A model generated the notes under the pieces. It ran no database searches, had not been told where the DNA came from, and worked only from the letters and a program-made list of their open reading frames with translations. Below, piece after piece: positions 1 to 5,059 of a stretch of DNA of 5,059 nt. A program made the translations under genes and the position numbers. The stretch spans positions 1 through 5,059 of the forward strand of contig CBDUKB010000223.1 of the NCBI GenBank assembly GCA_965367695.1, written 5' to 3'. The DNA comes from Putridiphycobacter sp965367695. Its GTDB lineage: Bacteria > Bacteroidota > Bacteroidia > Flavobacteriales_D > Crocinitomicaceae. Each line of letters begins with the position of its first letter. Within the stretch, counting starts at the first letter, position 1.

Positions 1-55
1 CAATAAATACAACTTGTAGTAATATTAAACGTCCTTTTTGCATTCGTTCAATCAT
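1..55 (-). CDS. N-terminus of an unidentified protein, cut by the left edge
   Basis: An open frame begins with ATG at 55-53 and runs without a stop for 18 codons to the edge, reading MIERMQKGRLILLQVVFI. A second in-frame ATG (43-41) would give MQKGRLILLQVVFI, which looks more like the start of a signal peptide or membrane anchor: a short basic stretch, then a hydrophobic run. The gene lies 23 nt downstream of the hydrolase stop on the same strand, and the leader is A-rich, so co-transcription with the hydrolase is likely. Too little is visible to name a family. The reading rests on an open frame, a plausible leader and operon spacing only. Confidence 0.5.
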   Translation of the reverse strand, partial: MIERMQKGRLILLQVVFI

Positions 56-78
56 GATATTACTTTTTAATTTTCAAT

Positions 79-1008
79 TTACATTTTTTTTGAAATGAAT
101 TGTTCAATTACAGCATTTTCAGCTTTGCTTTGAACGTGTTTTGAATCTTTTAGTAATGTGGTGTACTTTAATGATGGAAATATTTTCTCCGCTCGTTTTA
201 TCATTTTATTTCCAGGAAAAATAATATCATTTTCTGCAGCAAAAATGGTGATTGGGGTTTTAATTAATCGCGCTTTGTGTGATTTTATAACTGGAACTGG
301 ACTGAAATCCATTTCAAAAAATTCAAATACTTTAGAAAGGTATTTTATGGCAAATTCATCCCTTTCAGTGAACACATCAAACAGGAACTTCTCCACATAT
401 TTCACCTTTTTTGATTTCATAAATTTTTTCATTGGCATAAAAATTTTAACCATTGCTTTCAGCGGATTACCATTTACAATGTAAGCTGGTGCCGCTAAAA
501 ATACTTCCTTGATTTTATTTTCATTAAATTCAAGTGTTTTTAATATAACCAATCCACCAAAAGAGAATCCAGCCATGGTCACACTATCCAAATTTAAGCT
601 GTCGATAACCTCATTCATCCACTTACCATAAGAAGTGTTTTTCATGTTCAGCCTTGTTTCTGCACTTTTATTAGGTTGTGCAAGCACATCCACTGCATAA
701 ACCCTAAATGACTTGTTTAAATTTGGATAGGATTCGAATGCAATTGGTGCGCAGCCATTTGATCCATGCACTAGTATTAATGGAGGATTAGACGGTTCAC
801 CACTAACAATAATATTGGTTAAACCAAAGCTGGTATTCACTTTTTCATAGTGGTATTGTATATTCAATTCATTTAATTTTTCATCATACAGTTCAAGAAT
901 CTCTTGTTTCCCTTTTTCTGATTTGAACAATGAATTTTCATTGTTTTGTGCAAAAGCATTATTTGTCGACATGATTAATAAGATTAATAATAGTTTTATG
1001 TATTTCAT
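79..1008 (-). CDS. Exported alpha/beta hydrolase (esterase-like, substrate unknown)
   Basis: This 309-aa protein has the alpha/beta-hydrolase fold signatures in order. Residues 76-82 (PLILVHG) form the strand and HG oxyanion region. G147-F-S149-F-G151 is the nucleophile elbow with Ser149. Asp261 sits in A-E-N-D261 after the strand TPITIFA, and His291 (DSKH) completes the triad, so the enzyme looks intact. Residues about 175-245 form a basic, helical cap region. The N-terminus (MKYIKLLLILLIMSTNNAFA, then Q21) looks like a type I signal peptide with an A-F-A cleavage site, so the mature enzyme should act in the periplasm or beyond; a lipobox cysteine is absent. Ester or amide hydrolysis is expected from the family, but the substrate cannot be told. 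The start is set by the signal peptide and an A-rich leader directly upstream. It is divergent from the AraC-type regulator and followed after 23 nt by the edge gene. Confidence 0.88.
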   Translation of the reverse strand: MKYIKLLLILLIMSTNNAFAQNNENSLFKSEKGKQEILELYDEKLNELNIQYHYEKVNTSFGLTNIIVSGEPSNPPLILVHGSNGCAPIAFESYPNLNKSFRVYAVDVLAQPNKSAETRLNMKNTSYGKWMNEVIDSLNLDSVTMAGFSFGGLVILKTLEFNENKIKEVFLAAPAYIVNGNPLKAMVKIFMPMKKFMKSKKVKYVEKFLFDVFTERDEFAIKYLSKVFEFFEMDFSPVPVIKSHKARLIKTPITIFAAENDIIFPGNKMIKRAEKIFPSLKYTTLLKDSKHVQSKAENAVIEQFISKKM

Positions 1009-1037
1009 TTTTTTTTATTTAATTCAGAAAGTTATCT

Positions 1038-1157
1038 TTCCATAATTATTGATGCCACAAAGTTATTGGTGTTATGTTGAATAAAAGTTCTGATTCTCAC
1101 AAGAAGGTTCGGAATTACACAATTAGTACATTTTTTTGATTCGTAAAAATTATGGAA
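1038..1157. repeat. 10-bp inverted repeat flanking the divergent promoter region
   Basis: TTCCATAATT at 1038-1047 is the exact reverse complement of AATTATGGAA at 1148-1157. The arms are 100 bp apart and enclose the candidate hydrolase -7 box at 1058-1065. A paired operator for a regulator acting on the divergent gene is possible. In DNA this AT-rich a chance match of this length is also quite possible, so the functional reading is weak. Confidence 0.3.
1058..1065 (-). promoter_or_regulatory. Probable -7 box for the hydrolase gene
   Basis: Read on the minus strand this is TAACTTTG, an exact match to the Bacteroidota -7 consensus TAnnTTTG. It lies about 50 nt upstream of the hydrolase ATG and would give a leader of about 40-45 nt. 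No TTG/TTTG -33 element stands at the usual 19-21 nt upstream. A second, weaker box, TAACTTTC (1027-1034), lies nearer the gene; the TTTG of the first box is 23 nt upstream of it and could act as its -33 element. The choice between the two is open. Confidence 0.4.
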
Positions 1158-1199
1158 GTAGGCTCATACCTCTCTTCACCTAAATCCTACCGCATTCAC

Positions 1200-1230
1200 T
1201 TGGATTTATTTTAATAAACTTCTATTTTTG
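1200..1230 (+). promoter_or_regulatory. Bacteroidota-type promoter of the AraC-type regulator gene
   Basis: TTG at 1200-1202, a 20-nt spacer, and TATTTTTG at 1223-1230 fit the Bacteroidota primary-sigma pattern of a -33 TTG/TTTG and a -7 TAnnTTTG. Transcription would start near 1234-1238, only 10-14 nt before the TTG start codon at 1248. A weaker alternative, TACATTTT at 1127-1134, would give a leader of about 105 nt. Confidence 0.55.
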
Positions 1231-1247
1231 TTTTAAGAACTGATCAA

Positions 1248-3029
1248 TTGAACAATAGTCTTTCCATAGCCGTTTTGCCATTTAAGAACATGAGTTCTAA
1301 TGATGAAAATGAGTATTTCTGTGACGGTATTACAGAGGAAATCATCAATGCCCTGTCAAAAATTGCTTCCTTAAAAGTTACTTCAAGAACCTCATCTTTT
1401 CATTTTAAAGAGAAGGAATTACCAATTTCTACCATTGCCAATACGTTGGGTGTATCTATTATATTGGAAGGCAGTGCTCGCTTGGCAGGCAATATCATTC
1501 GAATTACCGCGCAATTAATTCAAGCCGAAGATGATTTTCATTTTTGGTCGGAAACATGGGATAGAGAGTTAAATAATATTTTTGAGATACAAGACGAAAT
1601 TAGTTTACTAATTGCGGATAAAATTAGAGAGCAGTTTGGTCATTTTGAAATGGCTGATCATTTATTTACCAGAGGAACAGATAATATTAATGCTTATGAA
1701 TACGTATTAATGGCAAGGTTTCATAAAAACAAATGGAATCCAGATGATATTGTGCTCGCTGAAACATTTTATAAAAAGGCCTTGGCATTAGATTCGAATC
1801 ATGTAGATGCCTTAATTGGATTGGCGGATGTGTACAGTTTTATGGTGATGACTGGTTTGATACCTTATTTGGAAGGATGGGAAAAGTCGAATAAATTGGT
1901 AGCACAAACCTTGCAGTTAAACCCAAATAATCCGGAAGCCTATTATCAAAAAGCAAATAGTTCATTTTTTACAGAATCGAATTTTGGAGAGGCATTGGCC
2001 CATGCCAAAAAATCCATACAATTGAAACCCAACTATGTGGAATCTCAACAATTTTTGTCATTTCTATATGTTTTAAAAGGAGATAAAGAAAAAGCAAAAG
2101 AACACTTAGATATCGCACTTGGAATTGACCCACTTTCCCAAGAAACATTATTTTTCAGTGCTTATTTTGACTATATGACTGATAATTTTACTGCAGCTTT
2201 AAAGCAACTGGATAGCTGTTTAGAAGTCAACCCAAAAAATATTCCTGCCCATGCTGTTAAGTGTTTAAGTTTAATAAAACTTGAGCGATATGAAGCAGTA
2301 ATAACCTATTTAGAAGATGACCAAGTTGTATTGCCAGAAGGAGAGAAGGTTGGAGGGATGGCACTAGGCTATGCCGGTTTAAAAGACCGGGAAAATATTT
2401 TAAAATACAAAAAGATATTGCAAGAAATGGCAAATGGACCTGATGGTTTTACAGCAGATTCTTTCTTATTTATGCTGCACGCTTTTATGGGAGATATCGA
2501 TTCGGCTTTTGCTTGGGTGGAGGAAGGCATAAAAACAAAATCTACCTTGTTAATGTTGCGTTATGCCGACCCCGTAGTTGCGCCGCTTCGATCAGAAAAT
2601 CGGTATCAGGAATTTCATGACATCATTTTTTCTGTACAAGATACCTATACAGAAAAAAAGCAAAAGAAAGCCTTGCTTGATGAGTCAGCAACACAAGCAT
2701 TTAAGCATAAACTCTTATTGCATATTAGTGAAACTGCCCCCTTTTTAGATCCAGGCTTATCACTTCGCTCATTGGCAGATCAAATAGGCATACATCCAAA
2801 TCAGTTGTCTTGGCTCCTTAACGAACATTTGGGTAAAAGTTTTAATGAATTCATCAATGCTTACCGTATTCAAAAATTTAAAGCCTTGGCCAAAGACCCA
2901 AAAAATGCCCACTTAACTCTAATAGGGATGGCCTACGACAGTGGTTTTAATTCAAAAACGGTTTTTAATACCTATTTCAAAAAGGAAACGGGCTTAACCC
3001 CAAAGCAATTCTTGAAAAGCCAATCATAA
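1248..3029 (+). CDS. TolB-like/TPR/AraC-type transcriptional regulator
   Basis: This 593-aa protein is a one-piece sensor-regulator. Residues about 5-130 are a TolB-like domain of the kind found beside TPRs in CadC-like regulators and some adenylate cyclases; SIAVLPFKNMS, the EYFCDGITEEIINALSKI segment, LKVTSRTSSF, ILEGSARLAGNIIRITAQL and FEIQDEIS are characteristic. Residues about 165-460 are TPR-like helical repeats, clearest at AETFYKKALALDSNHVDALIGLADVY, EALAHAKKSIQLKPNYVESQ, EKAKEHLDIALGIDP and AALKQLDSCLEVNPKN. Residues about 488-590 are an AraC-type domain with two helix-turn-helix units (LSLRSLADQIGIHPNQLSWLLNE and LTLIGMAYDSGFNSKTVFNTYFKKETGLTPKQF). No signal peptide or membrane segment is visible, so it should act in the cytoplasm. 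Start: TTG at 1248 is the only standard start upstream of the conserved IAVLPF strand, since the frame is closed by TAA at 1215-1217; the next ATG (1290) would cut that strand off. It probably controls the downstream operon. The signal is unknown; the TPRs suggest a protein or peptide partner. Confidence 0.92.
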   Translation: MNNSLSIAVLPFKNMSSNDENEYFCDGITEEIINALSKIASLKVTSRTSSFHFKEKELPISTIANTLGVSIILEGSARLAGNIIRITAQLIQAEDDFHFWSETWDRELNNIFEIQDEISLLIADKIREQFGHFEMADHLFTRGTDNINAYEYVLMARFHKNKWNPDDIVLAETFYKKALALDSNHVDALIGLADVYSFMVMTGLIPYLEGWEKSNKLVAQTLQLNPNNPEAYYQKANSSFFTESNFGEALAHAKKSIQLKPNYVESQQFLSFLYVLKGDKEKAKEHLDIALGIDPLSQETLFFSAYFDYMTDNFTAALKQLDSCLEVNPKNIPAHAVKCLSLIKLERYEAVITYLEDDQVVLPEGEKVGGMALGYAGLKDRENILKYKKILQEMANGPDGFTADSFLFMLHAFMGDIDSAFAWVEEGIKTKSTLLMLRYADPVVAPLRSENRYQEFHDIIFSVQDTYTEKKQKKALLDESATQAFKHKLLLHISETAPFLDPGLSLRSLADQIGIHPNQLSWLLNEHLGKSFNEFINAYRIQKFKALAKDPKNAHLTLIGMAYDSGFNSKTVFNTYFKKETGLTPKQFLKSQS

Positions 3030-3061
3030 TAACCGATTAACGCCTTTTTCACTTCATCTTT

Positions 3062-3087
3062 TAATTGCAATTAGCAACTAATTAGTT
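3062..3087. promoter_or_regulatory. Two adjacent perfect 12-bp palindromes, possible operator
   Basis: TAATTGCAATTA (3062-3073) and AACTAATTAGTT (3076-3087) are each perfect 12-bp palindromes with centres 14 bp apart. They start 33 nt after the regulator's stop and lie about 60-85 bp upstream of the -7 box for the next operon, a typical position for an activator site. They are too AT-rich, and lack a following T-tract, to act as an intrinsic terminator. AraC-family proteins more often bind direct repeats, so the binder could be a different dimer. Function is inferred from position and symmetry only. Confidence 0.35.
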
Positions 3088-3147
3088 CTGATTTATAATT
3101 CCGCACATCTGTTTGTAATCTAGTACTTCCAGGCCATGGCATGTCAT

Positions 3148-3155
3148 TACTTTTG
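3148..3155 (+). promoter_or_regulatory. Probable -7 box for the oxidoreductase/DUF4386 operon
   Basis: TACTTTTG matches TAnnTTTG exactly. Transcription would start near 3160, giving a leader of about 58 nt before the ATG at 3218. The region 19-21 nt upstream (around 3124-3128) contains no TTG, so a -33 element appears to be missing, which fits a promoter that needs an activator. Two CAATTG hexamers, at 3161-3166 and 3182-3187, sit 21 bp apart just downstream of the predicted start. Confidence 0.45.
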
Positions 3156-3217
3156 TCCTGCAATTGAGCGGTAACGCCTACCAATTGAATACATATTAAC
3201 GAACTAAAATAAAAACC

Positions 3218-4204
3218 ATGAAATCAATTATTGTAAATGCTTACGGAGGACCAGAAGTTTTAAAAGTGGAGAACATTGAAAAGCCTTCTCCTAAATCAAA
3301 TGAGGTACTCATTAAAATTCTGGCGACTTCGGTTACAAGAGCAAGTGGTATGATGCGAACAGGTACTCCTTATTTTGGAAGAATATTTACAGGTATTAAA
3401 AAACCGAAAGTAAAAACCCCTGGTACGGACTTAGCTGGGATTGTTGAAGGAGTTGGAAAAGATGTAAAAATATTTAAGATAGGAGACAAAGTAATTGCCG
3501 AAACGGGGTTAAATTGTGGAGCATATGCGGAATACATTTGTTTACCACAGAATGGATTGATTGTTCACCAACCTGAAAATAGTAGTCCTGCAGAAGCTAC
3601 TGGAATTATTGATGGAGCTTGTACCGCACTTGCATTTTTTACCGATCAAGCAAATATTAATCCTGGAGATAAAGTTTTGATTAATGGTGCTTCAGGCAGC
3701 ATTGGTACTGCGGCGATTCAACTCGCTAAAGAATTTGGAGCAGAGGTAACTGCTATTTGTAGTGGAAAAAACAAATCGCTGGTGCAAGAACTTGGTGCTG
3801 ACAGGGTGTATGATTACACAAAAAATGAGTTCGAAAACAACACAACCTTATTTGATGTAGTTTTCGATACAGTTGGTAAATTGTCTTATGCTAAAACAAA
3901 GCCACACATGTCTTCAAATGGTGTTTTTCTGACGCCTGTAATGACTATGAAAACATTACTCACCATGCTTTTTGTGACACCTTTTAGTAAAAAGAAACTA
4001 AAGTTTGCCGCCACAGGTTTGCGCAAGCATGATGCCCAAATGAGAGATCTTAAAAAAATTACTGATTTGTTAGCTGCCAATAAATTAAAGACAATCATAG
4101 ACAGAGTTTATAGTCTTGATGAAATTCAAAAAGCCCACTCCTATGTGGATTCTGGTCGGAAAAGAGGGAATGTTATTATCAGCATGAATCCATCTAAGCT
4201 ATAA
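3218..4204 (+). CDS. Zinc-independent MDR-family NAD(P)-dependent oxidoreductase
   Basis: This 328-aa protein is a medium-chain dehydrogenase/reductase of the quinone-oxidoreductase-like branch, at usual length. Residues 1-125 form the GroES-like catalytic domain (MKSIIVNAYGGPEVLKVENI, then NEVLIKILATSVTRAS and TPGTDLAGIVEGVGKDVKIFKIGDKV). Residues about 130-255 are the Rossmann fold with nucleotide-binding motif G157-A-S-G-S-I-G163, and the GAEVTAICSGKN segment follows. The C-terminal pattern LDEIQKAHSYVDSGRKRGNVII closes the catalytic domain as in the family. Catalytic-zinc ligands and the four-cysteine structural-zinc lobe are absent; only Cys100, Cys135 and Cys181 occur. A small-molecule carbonyl, enone or quinone reduction using NAD(P)H is therefore likely; the substrate cannot be read. 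The ATG has an A-rich leader and starts the domain at its normal first strand. It heads a tight unit with two small membrane-protein genes and follows the AraC-type regulator by 188 nt. Confidence 0.9.
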   Translation: MKSIIVNAYGGPEVLKVENIEKPSPKSNEVLIKILATSVTRASGMMRTGTPYFGRIFTGIKKPKVKTPGTDLAGIVEGVGKDVKIFKIGDKVIAETGLNCGAYAEYICLPQNGLIVHQPENSSPAEATGIIDGACTALAFFTDQANINPGDKVLINGASGSIGTAAIQLAKEFGAEVTAICSGKNKSLVQELGADRVYDYTKNEFENNTTLFDVVFDTVGKLSYAKTKPHMSSNGVFLTPVMTMKTLLTMLFVTPFSKKKLKFAATGLRKHDAQMRDLKKITDLLAANKLKTIIDRVYSLDEIQKAHSYVDSGRKRGNVIISMNPSKL

Positions 4205-4228
4205 GCTATAAAACAAACCTTAACAACA

Positions 4229-4387
4229 ATGGAGAAATTACAAAGATGCGCTTTATCAATAGGCGTTCTAATTGGTACAATCATAGGTGTATTCACTGAT
4301 GATATAGCGCTTTGGATATCATTAGGACTTGCATTGGGAGCAGCTTACAAATACAAACTTATAAAACAAGAAAATGAACCCAACTAA
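4229..4387 (+). CDS. 52-aa glycine-zipper membrane miniprotein
   Basis: A short gene fills the space between the oxidoreductase and the DUF4386 gene. It begins with ATG 24 nt after the oxidoreductase stop and ends with TAA inside the next gene, overlapping it by 14 nt in another frame. The product starts MEKLQRCALS and has two hydrophobic segments, about residues 8-22 and 26-40, separated by a T-D-D turn. The first carries G12-x3-G16-x3-G20 and the second G33-x3-G37, the small-residue spacing of glycine zippers that pack helices together. The tail is charged (KYKLIKQENEPN). It probably forms a helical hairpin in the inner membrane. It resembles the short 'glycine zipper' hypothetical proteins of Bacteroidota and Firmicutes as I recall them, but I cannot assign a function. 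The overlap suggests translational coupling with, and perhaps a physical partnership to, the DUF4386 protein. Confidence 0.8.
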   Translation: MEKLQRCALSIGVLIGTIIGVFTDDIALWISLGLALGAAYKYKLIKQENEPN

Positions 4388-5006
4388 AAAATTAGCAAGA
4401 CAGGCAGGATTTCTGTACTTATTATTAGTGCCCTTTGGCGTATTTGGAATCCTATTTATTCCCATGCACTTTGTTGAGCCAGGCAATATTGAATTGACCA
4501 TGCGTAATATAGCTGCTGACACCTTCACTTTCAGACTTAACATTATAACTGCCTTCGTGACGCAATTAATCCAAATCCTGACTGTTTTAACTTTATATCA
4601 ATTGTTTAAATCAGTACACAAAAATGCAGCACTATTTATGGTGATTTCTATCTTGGTAGCTGTACCAATTGCTATGTTGAATGAGGTGAACCATTTTGCA
4701 GTATTAGAATCTTTAGGAAATACAGATCAGGTTTCATTATTTCTAAATCTACATGAATATGGTGTAAATATCGCTCAATTTTTCTGGGGAATTTGGTTGT
4801 TCCCAATGGGATATTTGGTGTACAAATCAGGATTTATCCCAAAGATAATTGGTGTGCTATTAATCATAGCTTGTATTGGATACCTGAGCGATAGTACCGT
4901 CTTCTTTTTAGAATTAAATCTTGGTTTTGTTTTCAGCGAATTCACATTTGTTGGTGAGATAGCGATAATTCTTTGGTTACTGATAAAAGGGATAAAAACA
5001 AACTAA
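4374..5006 (+). CDS. DUF4386-family integral membrane protein
   Basis: This 210-aa protein matches the DUF4386 family pattern along its whole length: an ARQAGFLYLLLVPFGVFG start, VEPGNIELTMRNI after the first helix, LTLYQLFKSVHKNAALFMVI, PIAMLNEVNHFAVL, LNLHEYGVNIAQFFWGIWLFPMGYLVYKSGF, and a closing EIAIILWLLIKGIK. Six membrane segments are visible at about 11-30, 55-77, 84-104, 131-150, 156-174 and 186-205. Polar residues near or within the membrane (Asn103, Glu104, Asn106, His107, His127, Tyr129) are candidates for a functional site; the LHxYG motif recurs in family members as I recall them. The biochemical role of the family is unknown to me. The ATG at 4374 lies within the preceding miniprotein gene, so ribosomes finishing that gene could restart here. 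No hairpin terminator is visible in the 53 nt after the stop. Confidence 0.9.
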   Translation: MNPTKKLARQAGFLYLLLVPFGVFGILFIPMHFVEPGNIELTMRNIAADTFTFRLNIITAFVTQLIQILTVLTLYQLFKSVHKNAALFMVISILVAVPIAMLNEVNHFAVLESLGNTDQVSLFLNLHEYGVNIAQFFWGIWLFPMGYLVYKSGFIPKIIGVLLIIACIGYLSDSTVFFLELNLGFVFSEFTFVGEIAIILWLLIKGIKTN

Positions 5007-5059
5007 GTTGAGGTAGTAAATTCTATAAAAATATTTGGAATCTAGCTATTTGATTTAAT

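Noticed and set aside
158..484. 108-codon open frame on the plus strand
   Set aside because: It lies fully antisense to the hydrolase gene, whose product has clear family motifs; the translated frame shows no recognisable domain.
1158..1190. GTAGG...CCTAC inverted repeat in the divergent gap
   Set aside because: Only 5 bp arms with a 23-nt loop; expected by chance.
2991..3021. GGCTT...AAGCC hairpin at the end of the regulator gene as a terminator
   Set aside because: The stem is only 5 bp with a loop of about 21 nt, lies inside coding sequence that encodes the conserved AraC C-terminus, and has no T-tract directly after it.
1290..3029. ATG at 1290 as the start of the regulator
   Set aside because: It would remove the conserved SIAVLPF strand of the TolB-like domain; TTG at 1248 keeps it and follows a good promoter.
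3886..4098. 70-codon open frame on the minus strand
   Set aside because: Antisense to the C-terminal half of the oxidoreductase; no recognisable features.
4322..4543. 73-codon open frame on the minus strand
   Set aside because: Antisense to the miniprotein and the DUF4386 start, both better supported by composition, motifs and operon spacing.
5007..5059. Terminator or a new gene after the DUF4386 gene
   Set aside because: No hairpin with a T-tract and no convincing start or promoter box in these 53 nt.

Overview
The window looks like a chromosomal segment from a member of the Bacteroidota (Flavobacteriia/Cytophagia-like). It is AT-rich. The gaps carry -7 boxes of the Bacteroidota form TAnnTTTG, start codons follow A-rich leaders without clear Shine-Dalgarno sites, and the large regulator is of a type I associate with this phylum. 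No RNA gene, CRISPR array, insertion sequence or phage gene was seen.

Layout from left to right. Positions 1-55 (minus) hold the first codons of a gene that runs off the left edge. Positions 79-1008 (minus) encode an alpha/beta hydrolase with a complete catalytic triad and a signal peptide; it probably shares a transcript with the edge gene (23-nt gap). Positions 1009-1247 are a divergent promoter region with -7 boxes facing both ways. Positions 1248-3029 (plus) encode a 593-aa one-protein regulator: a TolB-like domain, TPR-type helical repeats, and a C-terminal AraC-type DNA-binding domain, with no membrane segment. Positions 3030-3217 are an intergenic region with two adjacent perfect 12-bp palindromes and a -7 box. 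Positions 3218-4387/5006 (plus) form a tight three-gene unit: a zinc-independent MDR-family NAD(P)-dependent oxidoreductase (3218-4204), a 52-aa glycine-zipper membrane miniprotein (4229-4387), and a six-segment DUF4386 membrane protein (4374-5006) whose start codon lies inside the miniprotein gene. Positions 5007-5059 contain nothing I can recognise.

Inferred working model: the AraC-type regulator controls the downstream oxidoreductase/miniprotein/DUF4386 unit and perhaps the divergent hydrolase. The operon's promoter seems to lack a -33 element but has symmetric DNA upstream, which would fit activator dependence. The inducing signal, the oxidoreductase substrate and the role of the two membrane proteins cannot be read from the sequence. 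The families are known; the least documented elements are the miniprotein with its overlap and the symmetric sites in the gaps.
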